From the NCBI RefSeq assembly GCF_030553075.1, contig NZ_CP130701.1, positions 2,356,001 through 2,420,000 of the forward strand: 64,000 nt of DNA. Direction: 5' to 3'. The translations under genes and the position numbers were made by a program. The stretch is from Halomonas sp. I5-271120. GTDB lineage: Bacteria; Pseudomonadota; Gammaproteobacteria; Pseudomonadales; Halomonadaceae. The stretch's first letter is position 1. The number at the start of each line of letters is the position of its first letter. The notes below the pieces were generated by a model, which saw only the letters and a list, made by a program, of their open reading frames with translations, did no database searches and was not told where the DNA came from. This document shows, piece after piece, positions 1 through 9,175 of this stretch.

Positions 1-1
1 G

Positions 2-832
2 CAGGACTACGGCACGCGACTCGTGGCATCTTTGCAAAAGGATATAACCGGCTTGGCCCAGCCGGGTTATGCCGCTCATCGAGCCGCCGGGATGCTAGAA
101 CGCTATCCTGAACGCACGGGCAAGCAACGCAGACGCAAGCAGATGCTGGGGGAGTGGGGCGAAATGATCTTCGCTAAAACCCTCGCCTTTCGGCTTAATC
201 AGGCGCGCTTCCATGGCCTGTTGAATGACAAGCAGCTGCCGGAAATCGGTAGGGTGATGGCGTATCTCGAAGACCAGCCGTATCGCGACTTCCTGACGTC
301 TCCCGAAGTACTCGAGGTCTATGCCGCCCAGGTCGCAAACCTGACCTATGATCTCTATGGGCTGGGGCTAGCTGATCTACGCCATGAGGTCCAGGCGGCC
401 TTTCGTGATCACTACCCACCGGCCCGCGATGCAGCGCTGTCGCAAGCGTCCTTTCGCAACAAGATCTATGGCATGACGCACTTCGTGATTGCCGCCAGTG
501 ACTATTATCAGCATCCCGTGTCGGCCGCAGACAACGCCTGGATCCTCGAGGCTTTCGATGCTCAGATCGAGCGTATCCTGGCCGAGACCAAGGAAGACAT
601 CTACACCGAAGTCGGTATCAGCTTTCAGCTGGCAGGGCTGACCGATCACCCGGTCGTCTCGCATACTCAGCAGGCACTGATAAGGGCCTATGACCCAGAG
701 GCAAGAATGATCCCCGGGGAGTTCGGCAGCACTGATCTGGCACGGGGCGAGCACCGCAATGTGCTGGCCATCATGCTGCTGGATTGGCCCGAGAGGCTCT
801 ATCCGGGGCCTATGCTTTTGATAGAAAAATAA
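2..832 (+). CDS. DUF3541-like protein, 5' end cut by window
   Basis: The frame is open from base 2, so the gene probably starts upstream; a GTG at 23 is possible but has no clear ribosome site. The visible 276 residues are soluble, with no signal peptide or membrane segment, and rich in Trp, Tyr and His in helical stretches (GEWGEMIFAKTLAF, YGMTHFVIAASDYYQ). The overall pattern resembles proteins annotated as DUF3541 in Vibrio and Halomonas; this is from memory and no function is known. It ends 20 bp before the convergent acyltransferase gene. The family call is tentative, the coding call is solid. Confidence 0.6.
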   Translation, partial: QDYGTRLVASLQKDITGLAQPGYAAHRAAGMLERYPERTGKQRRRKQMLGEWGEMIFAKTLAFRLNQARFHGLLNDKQLPEIGRVMAYLEDQPYRDFLTSPEVLEVYAAQVANLTYDLYGLGLADLRHEVQAAFRDHYPPARDAALSQASFRNKIYGMTHFVIAASDYYQHPVSAADNAWILEAFDAQIERILAETKEDIYTEVGISFQLAGLTDHPVVSHTQQALIRAYDPEARMIPGEFGSTDLARGEHRNVLAIMLLDWPERLYPGPMLLIEK

Positions 833-852
833 GCTTCTTAGGATGACTCATT

Positions 853-1653
853 TTAAAGTTTCTGACTGACCGAGATGTGTTCGGCAGGAAGTTTTTCCTT
901 AATCTGGTTTCTAATGTGTAGGTAGAGAGGGTTAAGCTCTTTCTTGAATTCATTTTTTGCACTTTCGTAGTTTATGTAGAAAGCACCTCTAGTTCCAAAG
1001 TATTCGAATATATCTGTTACCCTTGTAAAATAAAACCCTGAAAATGATAGGGCTCTAGGTAAGTTAGGTTGCATTAATGCAAAGACATGTGGTCTTCCTG
1101 TTAGTCCGACTAAGGCGAAGGTTGCAAGGAAGAGGCTGATCATGATTATTGGAAACAATTCAGACTCTTCGTCTTGGAATTTAAAGTTTTTTGAGCTTTC
1201 AGTTTCTTGGTTTTTGTTCTTCCGGAAAATCTTAGGGATTGCGAACCTTGATACTTCGCACACCTCATTATTAGGAAAGTTTCTTGGGTGAGAGTTGGGG
1301 TGATTAAAAAGTGGTGTGCAAACATCCTCTAGAGGTAGTGATAAATTATCCGAATCACCCTTCACGGGTTTAACTAGCCTCATGCACCCTGCTATCATTC
1401 CAGTTCTTTTATGCGTAATAAAGCAGTGTATAGATGAGTTGTCAAAGCGATCGTATTCAAATTGTTTATCTTTGTCAGCATTAAGCTTGTATTCAAGTTC
1501 TTCGATGAATATTTCATGCCTTAGCCTTCGGAGATTTTCCTCCTCCTTTTGTGTGCTGGCGATGTTGACTTGGAAATACTTGTCGAATAAATAGGCGTTT
1601 CTTCTAGCCGTATATTTTTTTTTGCTTGTCTCTAATTTTTCTTTAGTTTCCAT
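853..1653 (-). CDS. PEP-CTERM/exosortase-type (FeeM-like) acyltransferase
   Basis: A GNAT-fold N-acyltransferase of the type annotated as PEP-CTERM/exosortase system-associated acyltransferase, related to FeeM and LuxI-type N-acyl amino acid synthases. Visible family hallmarks are the N-terminal FDKYF start, LRRLRHEIFIEE, the SIHCFI strand followed by GMIAGCMRLVKP, the EVCEVSRFAIPKIFRK motif around residue 130, and the late RPHVFALMQPNLPRALSFSG segment. Relatives move an acyl chain from acyl-ACP to an amine; the substrate here is unknown. It lies 15 bp after the GGDEF-EAL stop and is probably the last gene of the same operon. No exosortase or PEP-CTERM protein is seen in the window. The gene is clearly AT-richer than the surrounding chromosome, which suggests transfer. 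Confidence 0.8.
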   Translation of the reverse strand: METKEKLETSKKKYTARRNAYLFDKYFQVNIASTQKEEENLRRLRHEIFIEELEYKLNADKDKQFEYDRFDNSSIHCFITHKRTGMIAGCMRLVKPVKGDSDNLSLPLEDVCTPLFNHPNSHPRNFPNNEVCEVSRFAIPKIFRKNKNQETESSKNFKFQDEESELFPIIMISLFLATFALVGLTGRPHVFALMQPNLPRALSFSGFYFTRVTDIFEYFGTRGAFYINYESAKNEFKKELNPLYLHIRNQIKEKLPAEHISVSQKL

Positions 1654-1668
1654 GGGCTTTATTTTCGT

Positions 1669-4500
1669 TCAGGTTGTTTGTTTTCTAAATAGTATTTTTT
1701 TGGCAAGCTCTGGTTTTCCGATATGGAATCCTTGGCCATATTTTATCCCATAACTCTGTAAAGCAATGATGGTTTCTTCGTCTTCGATGAATTCTGCAAT
1801 GGCTTGTTTCCCAAGCCCAGTGGATATATCTGATATGGCTTTTACGATAACTTTGCTATTATTGTTTGAGCATATTTCTCGGATAAATGACCCGTCTATT
1901 TTTATATAGTCAATCGGAAGTTTCTCTAAGTAGTGAAAGCTGCTAAAGCCAACTCCGAAGTCATCAAGTGCAGTTTTGCAGCCTATGTTGCGTAAGGATT
2001 GAAGCATATCTCTGGCGGTGATGAAGTCTGTCACTGCAGCTGTTTCGGTAACTTCCAAGATCAATTTTTCTGGGTTGGCGCCACTATCAATAACTTCCTG
2101 CTCAAGAAATTGTTTTAGCTCTTTGTCGTGAAGTGTGTGCCCGGAGAGGTTTACAGATATGGTGATTTCGGTGTTGTTGAGAAGGCTCAGGAGCTGGAGG
2201 CTTTTCCTAATCACCCAGCGGTCTATTTGAATAATCTGCCCGCTACGTTCGGCGATTGGTATAAAATGCCAAGGCGATATTAATTCTCCATTCTCACCAC
2301 GAAGCCTCAGGAGTATTTCGTAATGTTTTACTTCGCGGTCGGCTAATCGAGCAATAGGTTGAGCCATTAGCTCAAACTCATCGTTTTTTAGTGCGTAACG
2401 AATTCGCTCTATCCAATAGACACGTTCTTGCAGCTCGGTTTTTGCTTCATCAAGAGTAGAAAGTATATGCCAACGATTGAGGCTGCTCTCCTTCGCTTTG
2501 TACATGGCAACATCGGCGTTGGCCATCAGATCCGCTGGCGTATGGCCATGTAGAGGATAGCAGGCGATGCCGATACTTACACTTGCGCGGTGACGACGTC
2601 CGTCTGGTAGCAACAAGCTAGTATTATCGAGTATTTTTTCGATAGCTTTCGCAATCTGAATAGCCTCGCCATCGCCTGAGTTCTCCAATAATACTGAAAA
2701 CTCATCGCCACCCAGCCGAGCGACAATGCCTCGGCTTCCCAGATTATCCTCAATATTGCGGGCTACGATTTCAAGTAGTCTGTCACCGGCGGGGTGGCCG
2801 CTGAGTTCGTTGACATCCTTGAATTGGTCAAGATCCATGAACAGGATTGCCCCTGGAATGCCGCTATTTAATGCTTTTTCTACCCTATCTTGGAAAGCAC
2901 GCCGATTATATAGACCAGTCAGAGGGTCACGGCTTGCTAGCCAGGCGAGTCTAGACTCTGCAGCTTTTCGGTCGGTTATGTCGATGCCGACAGAAATGGT
3001 ATGCATAGAAGGGTCGCTGCTGTCAGATAGGCGAGCGTGATACCAGACAATAGTGCGTTGTTCTTCATTTTTACCGCGAAGTAGGCGTTCCTCTGCCTGG
3101 TGAGTCCTAATCTCATAATCAGCGTCGCTTGGATTATGGAATAGCGCTTCGAATCGTTGTCCAAGCATAATATCGTATGGCTGGCCAAAAATATCTTGGC
3201 AGTACTGGTTGACCAAGCTGATTCTGCCTTGATCGTCTTGTGTCAGAATCAAAACATGTGCAGTATCTAGAAGACTTTCGATGAAATCTCGCTCTCTGGC
3301 TAGTTCTGCCAGGCGGGCGTTCAAAAGCTCGCCGCGAGACTGGACTTCACCTTCAAGGGTCTCCAACTGACCTGCAAGATCCAATGCAGCGGCATCGAGT
3401 AGGTCGATTTCATCCAAAAGACGCCGTTTCGGCAGCGGTATCATCTGTTTAGCCTTGGCAAAACCGCCTTCTGCGAGTGCTGGCAATACGCTTGATAGCC
3501 GGCGAACCCGCGCCATGGGCTTCCAGAGGATGGCTAGAAGCATTGCTTCTGCAGCTAGCCATCCAATTAAACCGGTCGCGAGGATTGTGCCAGTATCTCG
3601 GTCGATGGCATCCATTTGCGATGAAATATCGGACATAAGTAAGAAGTGGCCATTCGCACTTCGTGTACTACCGCTGTTGAGGAGAATCGCGCTGATTTCT
3701 ATATGATTATTATCATGTTTCAGCCTAATGGACCGATCTTGCAACTCTTCTAATGAACTGAGATATGCCGCTTGGTGTATAAGTGGCAAGGTTTCTTTTT
3801 GGTTGGTGAGTGTGGCCAACTTGCCATGCCAGGAACTGACACTGCGTGTTACGTCCAATTGCTCTCGAGCATATTGCCCTGTAATCAGCAGGGCGACATC
3901 GCTTCCGGATACTTCTCGGGCCTGCCGAGTTACATCAGCTAGTGAGCGAGAGACCAAGATAGCACCATGGCTTTGGCCATCTACCAGAATAGGAGCCAAT
4001 GCATACTGCCGGCAGTTAGCGAAGCAGCGTAATGTCGTGAAGGGCATGTCGGAAGCAATAACTTTCTTGCCCCATTCCGTGATGGGTAAGTCATGGCCGG
4101 CCTGACTGGCACCCCATTGAGCAAGCGGCTGGCCAGTGCCATCTAGTACCATGAGTTCGTCGATACCCGCTTCCAGTTGTAGTGTTGGCCATTTATTACT
4201 GAAAGAGTCGGCGATGATTGTTTGATCAGCTTGCTTCAGAGCATTTCCAAGACCTGGGGTGAGAGAGGCGTTCAGTGCTGCGATCTGCCGCAGGCTATCC
4301 ATAGACTGGCTGAGGGCTTGACGAATTATTCTGGTTTGCCGTTTCAGCTGAACGTTGCGGGAATCATCGAATTGTCGCAGAAGGTTGTCTCGGCCGACCA
4401 TCGTGAAGACTGTAGTCATTCCAAGTAGCAGAAGGCTACTCAACGCAATTACGCGCCAAGTCAATCCAAGCTTAGGTTTTGTCTGCTGCGACCTGTCCAT
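1669..4500 (-). CDS. Membrane GGDEF-EAL cyclic di-GMP protein with PAS domain
   Basis: A 943-residue inner-membrane signalling protein. Order: membrane helix near residues 17-35, periplasmic sensor region of about 260 residues, second helix near 300-320, linker and coiled coil, PAS near 400-505, GGDEF near 530-690, EAL near 700-940. The cyclase motif is intact (ARLGGDEFSVLL). The phosphodiesterase motif reads EILLR in place of EALLR, a common tolerated variant, and other EAL residues are present (SVNLSG, LEVTET, DDFGVGFSSF, IKIDGSFI), so both activities are possible. It sits 52 bp after the porin gene and 15 bp before the acyltransferase gene, all on the minus strand. A periplasmic ligand, perhaps delivered through the upstream PstS-like protein, is a plausible input, but this is inference. 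Confidence 0.9.
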   Translation of the reverse strand: MDRSQQTKPKLGLTWRVIALSSLLLLGMTTVFTMVGRDNLLRQFDDSRNVQLKRQTRIIRQALSQSMDSLRQIAALNASLTPGLGNALKQADQTIIADSFSNKWPTLQLEAGIDELMVLDGTGQPLAQWGASQAGHDLPITEWGKKVIASDMPFTTLRCFANCRQYALAPILVDGQSHGAILVSRSLADVTRQAREVSGSDVALLITGQYAREQLDVTRSVSSWHGKLATLTNQKETLPLIHQAAYLSSLEELQDRSIRLKHDNNHIEISAILLNSGSTRSANGHFLLMSDISSQMDAIDRDTGTILATGLIGWLAAEAMLLAILWKPMARVRRLSSVLPALAEGGFAKAKQMIPLPKRRLLDEIDLLDAAALDLAGQLETLEGEVQSRGELLNARLAELARERDFIESLLDTAHVLILTQDDQGRISLVNQYCQDIFGQPYDIMLGQRFEALFHNPSDADYEIRTHQAEERLLRGKNEEQRTIVWYHARLSDSSDPSMHTISVGIDITDRKAAESRLAWLASRDPLTGLYNRRAFQDRVEKALNSGIPGAILFMDLDQFKDVNELSGHPAGDRLLEIVARNIEDNLGSRGIVARLGGDEFSVLLENSGDGEAIQIAKAIEKILDNTSLLLPDGRRHRASVSIGIACYPLHGHTPADLMANADVAMYKAKESSLNRWHILSTLDEAKTELQERVYWIERIRYALKNDEFELMAQPIARLADREVKHYEILLRLRGENGELISPWHFIPIAERSGQIIQIDRWVIRKSLQLLSLLNNTEITISVNLSGHTLHDKELKQFLEQEVIDSGANPEKLILEVTETAAVTDFITARDMLQSLRNIGCKTALDDFGVGFSSFHYLEKLPIDYIKIDGSFIREICSNNNSKVIVKAISDISTGLGKQAIAEFIEDEETIIALQSYGIKYGQGFHIGKPELAKKILFRKQTT

Positions 4501-4552
4501 GGGTGAATAATTTTATCCTATTAGCATATGCCTGATCATAATGAAGAGGAAG

Positions 4553-5773
4553 TTAAAAGCGCAGCGAAAACTGAGTCAGGAACATATTCCAGTATTGACT
4601 AGTATTGGCCGCGTCAGGGTTGTCCTGAATAGGGGTCCAGCCCGTACCATTGATATAATGGTATTCTGCCGAGATGAGAATCTTGGGGTATGGTTGCCAC
4701 TGCAGGCCCATGGTCCAATCCTTTGCAAACTGTGAGTGGGCTGGTCCCGCTCCACTGGATTCAAAGTACTTGCCTGAAGGGTCATCACGGTTGCTGATCA
4801 AGCTGTCATAACGAACAAGCCACTGCCAGTCCCTTCTCAGGCGATAGATGTACTGTAAATACCAGCTGTTTCCTGTGGATGAAAAATTCCTTGGCTCATT
4901 AAACCCATAAAGCTCAGTCTTTCTGACCGCATATTCTCCAGTCAGGCTCCAGTTCTCGGAATTATACTGAACAGAGAATACCCATGGTTGGAAATTAAGT
5001 TTACCGTTGTTGAGGTTGTTGTCATTTGATTCGTAATCTGCCTTGGCATGTCCAACACTAATGGCAGAGATGACCCGTCCAGCATCGTGCTCGTATCGAA
5101 CTTGACCTATGAGGGAAGACTGGGACTTAAAGGACCCTGACTTATTGTAAAATCCAAGTGTTCTATCGACATCTTCACCTACTTGGGCCTCCCCGATGCC
5201 AACTTGTGCCCTAATGCTACCTGTGCTTAGTCGCTCCTCTGCGTAGATGCTAGCACCATCACCAGCCAGACCCAGAGAACGAGTTCTATCAAAATAGATC
5301 GATTGAGGAAGCAGGATGCTTGGCCGTGTAAAAGCTACATCGCGTGTCTGGTTGTAAAAGCCGAAAGGGTTTTTGAATCGCCCCAGCTGCAAGCCTATGT
5401 TTCGCTCCTGGTTTGAGAGTATTTGATAGTCAATTACTCCATAGTCCAGCTCGGGTTGCGCCTCACTTCCATCGCCACCTGCGCGCCTGCTTAGTACCTG
5501 CGCGGCGACCAGAACATCCTCGTGGGGACGCACGGAAAAGTTAACGCCGACTTCGGTGAACTTGGTGCTGCCACCGCTTTCGCTGCTGGGCCCGAAGAAA
5601 TTATTGTCATCAGTGATCACTAGTGCCTGGCTGAGAAAGCCATGGACTTGTAGTGTATCGCCCATATCCTGAGCATCTGCATGTGTAGCAGTTCCGAGAA
5701 GACCCACAAGGCCGATGACGCCAAGGAGTCGTGCCCCTGCTTCACTCCATTGATATGACTTGGACACGATCAT
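4553..5773 (-). CDS. Outer-membrane porin-like beta-barrel protein
   Basis: A 406-residue secreted protein with an N-terminal signal peptide (hydrophobic run ending THADA, cleavage about residue 34) and a mature chain of alternating strands rich in aromatic residues. It ends in a Phe (QFSLRF), the usual C-terminal outer-membrane barrel signal. Typical barrel phrases are FGFYNQTRDVAF, WSLTGEYAVRKTE and ILISAEYHYI. The start overlaps the end of the upstream PstS-like gene by about 32 bp and has a GGAG site in front, pointing to coupled translation. Homologues of this type are commonly annotated only as porin or hypothetical protein; the transported solute cannot be read from the sequence. Confidence 0.8.
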   Translation of the reverse strand: MIVSKSYQWSEAGARLLGVIGLVGLLGTATHADAQDMGDTLQVHGFLSQALVITDDNNFFGPSSESGGSTKFTEVGVNFSVRPHEDVLVAAQVLSRRAGGDGSEAQPELDYGVIDYQILSNQERNIGLQLGRFKNPFGFYNQTRDVAFTRPSILLPQSIYFDRTRSLGLAGDGASIYAEERLSTGSIRAQVGIGEAQVGEDVDRTLGFYNKSGSFKSQSSLIGQVRYEHDAGRVISAISVGHAKADYESNDNNLNNGKLNFQPWVFSVQYNSENWSLTGEYAVRKTELYGFNEPRNFSSTGNSWYLQYIYRLRRDWQWLVRYDSLISNRDDPSGKYFESSGAGPAHSQFAKDWTMGLQWQPYPKILISAEYHYINGTGWTPIQDNPDAANTSQYWNMFLTQFSLRF

Positions 5774-6203
5774 CCAGATGCTCCCTGTCGAGATACCCCA
5801 GACTTCCCGGGGTAGTGGCGATGCGTTCTAGCATTTCCGATTGTGATATCACTTTCGTGGGGGCCTGCCCGGTTCCCGAAAACACGACACGATCCCAGGA
5901 CAGCTGAAGCTGGTGCGGGTAGACCGAAAGGTGCTGCTTGGCGAAGCGCTCATGTACGGGATGGTCGTTTGGCAGCACGAACACCCTCAATGCTTGTCCG
6001 TCTGGCCAGGTGCGTTGCCGCATGGCGAACATGGCTCGGGCGGTATCCCGGTTTAGCGATGTTGTTCTGACACCCTGGTGCGCGACCATGACGATATCGA
6101 GCTGTCCTTCCTCAGCAATAGAGATTGGTGCGAGCACCATGGCCAAGCTCGTTAGCAGCCAGCGCGCCAAGCTGAGAGGCAGACCAGACCTTATTCCCGA
6201 CAT
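5742..6203 (-). CDS. PstS-like periplasmic phosphate-binding family protein
   Basis: A small (153 aa) secreted relative of the phosphate ABC transporter substrate-binding family. A signal peptide covers about residues 1-30 (ends SIAEE). The mature part shows the reduced PBP-like pattern TARAMFAMRQRTWPDGQALRVFVLP, then HERFAKQHL, the WDRVVFSGTGQAP segment and the closing TPGSLGYLDRE, all typical of the short PstS-like family found beside porins and GGDEF proteins. No permease or ATPase genes are nearby, so it probably senses or captures an anion rather than feeding a transporter. It heads the putative operon that continues with the porin, the GGDEF-EAL protein and the acyltransferase. Confidence 0.8.
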   Translation of the reverse strand: MSGIRSGLPLSLARWLLTSLAMVLAPISIAEEGQLDIVMVAHQGVRTTSLNRDTARAMFAMRQRTWPDGQALRVFVLPNDHPVHERFAKQHLSVYPHQLQLSWDRVVFSGTGQAPTKVISQSEMLERIATTPGSLGYLDREHLDDRVQVISME

Positions 6204-6554
6204 GGTTCACCCAAACGGTTAATGGAACCTGGTTGGGCACTTCGCTGTTTACAAACTGCCCTGACAGCGTCATTCACGCTGCTGCTGGCAGAACAAGTGC
6301 TTGGGCCGGGAGAAAGGCACGCACAGCGAGCTATATTTAACGTCGGCTGATTGATAGACCTTTCACTCCTCATGTCGCAGTGGCCAAACTTGTGCGATCA
6401 GGTTCTAGTTACAACTTGAAATATTATTGCACTCATGAATTATGCTTATTTAAGCATCTTAAAGCACGCCTGAGGTATTGGCTATGCCGGCTGCTGCCTG
6501 AGCTGGAAAAGTCAGTGACAGGTGAGTCGAGACAGACAAACGCTATGAAAAGGG
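6204..6554. other. Intergenic region upstream of PstS-like gene
   Basis: No convincing gene. It should carry the promoter of the minus-strand PstS-like/porin/GGDEF-EAL operon. The part around 6400-6460 is AT-rich and includes a perfect inverted repeat at 6442-6457 (ATGCTTA-TT-TAAGCAT), a candidate operator. The right edge is the IS30 terminal repeat. Confidence 0.5.
6442..6457. promoter_or_regulatory. Inverted repeat, candidate operator
   Basis: Perfect 7-bp arms ATGCTTA/TAAGCAT with a TT spacer in an AT-rich stretch about 240 bp upstream of the PstS-like gene. No T-run follows, so it looks like a protein-binding site more than a terminator. No regulator is assigned. Confidence 0.35.
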
Positions 6555-7652
6555 GGCGGTCTCAATGACCAAGTGCAACACGTAACCCATCAGGTACGGT
6601 GTTGCCATGACCTACTGCTACCGCCATCTCACTGCTGAAGACCGAGCTGCCATCATGATGATGCGAACGACTCACTCGATCCGAGCTATCGCCTGTCATC
6701 TGGGCCGTGCCCCGAGTACCGTATCGCGTGAAATCGCTCGCCATACGATTGACTCCATCAAAGGCTACGATGCCAGTCTCGCCGGCTACCGGGCCCGCCT
6801 AACGCGTCATCGGCCACGTCAGCGCCCCAAGCTGCATCCCGACGGCGAGTTGTTCGAGGTCGTGGTCCATCTGCTGCGCAAGTACTGGTCACCGCAGCAA
6901 ATAACCCGCACACTGAAACGCATGTCTCCCAACGATTCACATCGACAAGTTTCTCATGAGGCCATCTACAACGCGCTCTATGTGATGCCCCGTGGCAGCC
7001 TCAAAAAAGAGCTCATCGCCTGTTTGCGGCAGGGCAACGGCAAGCGTCGGCCACGCAGCCGTGGCTCAGATCGGCGCCAGCAGATTCCCGATCTGGTCAG
7101 TATCCACATGCGGCCGCCTGAGATCGAAGACCGCTTGATGCCTGGCCACAGGGAGGGCGGCCTCATCATTGGCGCCAATAATCGCTCCGCGGTCGGTACA
7201 TTGGTGGAGCGCACCACGCGGCTGGTGATCCTGGCGAAGGTGGATGGCACCACGGCTACGGCGGCGGCGGTTGGCTTCAGCGACAAGCTCAATGAAGTGC
7301 CTCGATCCCTGCGTCTGTCCATGACGTACGACCAAGGCAGGGAGATGGTTAAACATGCCGAGATCACCCAAAAGACCGGTACGGCCATCTACTTCGCTGA
7401 CCCGCATAGCCCATGGCAGCGGGGCTCGAATGAGAACACCAACGGGCTGTTACGGCAGTACCTGCCGAAAGGCACAGATCTTTCTGTCTACAGCCAAGAA
7501 GAGCTCGACGCGATCGCGGACTCACTAAACACGCGGCCGCGCAAGACACTGGACTGGCGCACGCCAATGGAAGTATACGCCGAGGTGCTCAAAAAATCGG
7601 TCGCCGGTCCCGGCACCCTTCAATAGCGTTGCACTTGGAACTTGAGACCGCC
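6555..7652 (+). mobile_element. IS30-family insertion sequence, complete
   Basis: A 1098-bp element holding one IS30-type transposase gene. Terminal inverted repeats are 6555-6579 (starts GGCGGTCTCAA) and 7628-7652 (ends TTGAGACCGCC); the 25-bp ends match at 22 positions, with three mismatches clustered near the middle. Element length is normal for IS30. I see no exact short target duplication: the bases outside the ends are GGG on the left and GAG on the right. It lies between the minus-strand PstS-like operon promoter and the 3' end of nhaD. Confidence 0.9.
6607..7626 (+). CDS. IS30-family transposase with altered catalytic Asp
   Basis: A 339-residue transposase of the IS30 family. The N-terminal helix-turn-helix is clear (HLTAEDRAAIMMM, then RAIACHLGRAPSTVSREI). 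The C-terminal integrase core has SMTYDQGREM with the second Asp and SNENTNGLLRQYLPKGTDLS with the Glu. The first core motif, usually WEGDLI, reads REGGLI: codons AGG for Trp and GGC for the catalytic Asp. By family knowledge loss of that Asp should abolish DNA cleavage, so the gene is full length but probably inactive. The ATG at 6607 falls just inside the left terminal repeat. Confidence 0.9.
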   Translation: MTYCYRHLTAEDRAAIMMMRTTHSIRAIACHLGRAPSTVSREIARHTIDSIKGYDASLAGYRARLTRHRPRQRPKLHPDGELFEVVVHLLRKYWSPQQITRTLKRMSPNDSHRQVSHEAIYNALYVMPRGSLKKELIACLRQGNGKRRPRSRGSDRRQQIPDLVSIHMRPPEIEDRLMPGHREGGLIIGANNRSAVGTLVERTTRLVILAKVDGTTATAAAVGFSDKLNEVPRSLRLSMTYDQGREMVKHAEITQKTGTAIYFADPHSPWQRGSNENTNGLLRQYLPKGTDLSVYSQEELDAIADSLNTRPRKTLDWRTPMEVYAEVLKKSVAGPGTLQ

Positions 7653-7675
7653 GAGGAAATAAGGTCGGAGAAAGG

Positions 7676-7701
7676 TAGCCGGCAGCGGAAACTGCCGGCT
7701 A
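7676..7701 (-). terminator. Hairpin downstream of nhaD
   Basis: A perfect 10-bp stem (TAGCCGGCAG/CTGCCGGCTA) with a 6-base loop, 8 bp beyond the nhaD stop. On the minus strand it is followed by a pyrimidine-rich stretch rather than a pure T-run, so it is a probable but not classical intrinsic terminator. Confidence 0.6.
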
Positions 7702-7708
7702 GAGCAGG

Positions 7709-9175
7709 TTAGTGCAGAGCGAAACTGCCTGCATTCAGCCACAGATGGACGAGGATACTGGCCACATAGCCGAGGAAAATGATGGGTGTCCACTTGAGGT
7801 GTCCGAGGAAGGTATAGGAGCCGCGTGCCTGCCCCATCAGCGCCACGCCCGCAGCCGAGCCGACCGACAGCAGACTGCCGCCGACGCCAGCGGTCAGGGT
7901 GATCAGTAGCCAGTGACCATGCGACATATCCGGTTCCATGGTCAGTACCGCAAACATGACCGGAATGTTATCGACCACCGCCGAGATCAGGCCCAGAAAC
8001 ACATTGGCCCAGGTGGCATCCCACTGGCTGTAAAGCACTTCGGAGAGCATCGACAGGTAACCCATGAAACCCAGGCCACCAACGCACATCACTACCCCAT
8101 AGAAGAACAGCAGCGTATCCCACTCGGCACGGGCAATGCGGTTGAATACGTCGAATGGCACGACACTGCCCAGGCGTTCCAGCGCCTGGAGGTCTCCGCG
8201 CTGCCGGTAATGATTGCGCTGGCGCTCCAGTTCGCGAGGCAGGCTGCGGCGCAGGTAATAGCCGAAGAATTGCAGGTAACCCAAGCCTGTCATCATGCCG
8301 AGCACCGGTGGCAGATGGAGCAGGGTATGACAGGCCACTGCCGTCGCCACCGTCAGCAGGAACAGCAGCACGATTCGCCGCGCGCCGCGCTTCATCTCGA
8401 TATGCTCACCGTGGGCCTTGGGATGATATTTCTGGACGAAGAAGCTCATCACCACCGCCGGCACCAGGAAGTTGGTCAACGACGGCCCCAGTAGCTCGAA
8501 GAATTCATAGAATTCCACCAGACCGGCCTGCCAGACCATCAGGGTCGTGATATCGCCAAACGGGCTGAAGGCGCCCCCGGCATTGGCGGCCACCACGATA
8601 TTCACGCAGCACAGGTTGATGAAGCGGTGATTGCCTTCAGCCACCTTGGTGACAACGGCGCACATCAGCAGGGCGGTGGTCAGGTTGTCGGCGACGGGGG
8701 AAATCACGAAGGCCAGGCCGCCCGTCAGCCAGAACAGGCTGCGGTAGCTGAAGCCGCGTTCCAGCATCCAGCCACGCAGGGCATCGAACACCCCGCGTTC
8801 ATCCATGGCATTGATGTAGGTCATCGCGACCAGCAGAAACAGCATCAATTCCGAGAATTCGAGTAGCGTGGCCCGAAACGCATGTTCGGCAGCGTCCGGC
8901 ATGCCATTGCTAACATAGACCCAGCCGATCAGTCCCCAGATGATGCCCGCGGCCACCAACACCGGCTTCGACTTGCGCATGTGCAGCTTTTCTTCAAGCA
9001 TGACAAGTACATAGGCAAGAACGAAGATGGCGACGGTGAACATGCCTACCGCCGAACCGGTTAGGTCGAGCTCGCCGGACATGGCCAGCACCGAGGGGCT
9101 GACGGCCAGGCAGAGCAGGGCGAGTGCCATTGCTGGGAGGTAGCGTTGCCATGAAAAAGGCGATTTATTGTTCAT
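7709..9175 (-). CDS. nhaD: Na+/H+ antiporter NhaD
   Basis: A 488-residue polytopic inner-membrane protein of the NhaD family (arsenite/IT transporter superfamily), which exports Na+ or Li+ in exchange for protons and is typical of halophilic and marine gammaproteobacteria. The N-terminus has a hydrophobic leader ending SVLAM, then about 12 membrane segments. Family-typical stretches include MLEEKLHMRKSKPVLVAAG, LLVAMTYINAMDERGVFD, FVISPVADNLTTALLM and VVAANAGGAFSPFGDITTLM, where Asp and Thr residues sit in the presumed ion path. A second broken-helix region appears at SAVVDNIPVMFAVL. The gene stands alone, followed by a hairpin; its promoter must lie in the 530-bp region upstream. Confidence 0.93.
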   Translation of the reverse strand: MNNKSPFSWQRYLPAMALALLCLAVSPSVLAMSGELDLTGSAVGMFTVAIFVLAYVLVMLEEKLHMRKSKPVLVAAGIIWGLIGWVYVSNGMPDAAEHAFRATLLEFSELMLFLLVAMTYINAMDERGVFDALRGWMLERGFSYRSLFWLTGGLAFVISPVADNLTTALLMCAVVTKVAEGNHRFINLCCVNIVVAANAGGAFSPFGDITTLMVWQAGLVEFYEFFELLGPSLTNFLVPAVVMSFFVQKYHPKAHGEHIEMKRGARRIVLLFLLTVATAVACHTLLHLPPVLGMMTGLGYLQFFGYYLRRSLPRELERQRNHYRQRGDLQALERLGSVVPFDVFNRIARAEWDTLLFFYGVVMCVGGLGFMGYLSMLSEVLYSQWDATWANVFLGLISAVVDNIPVMFAVLTMEPDMSHGHWLLITLTAGVGGSLLSVGSAAGVALMGQARGSYTFLGHLKWTPIIFLGYVASILVHLWLNAGSFALH

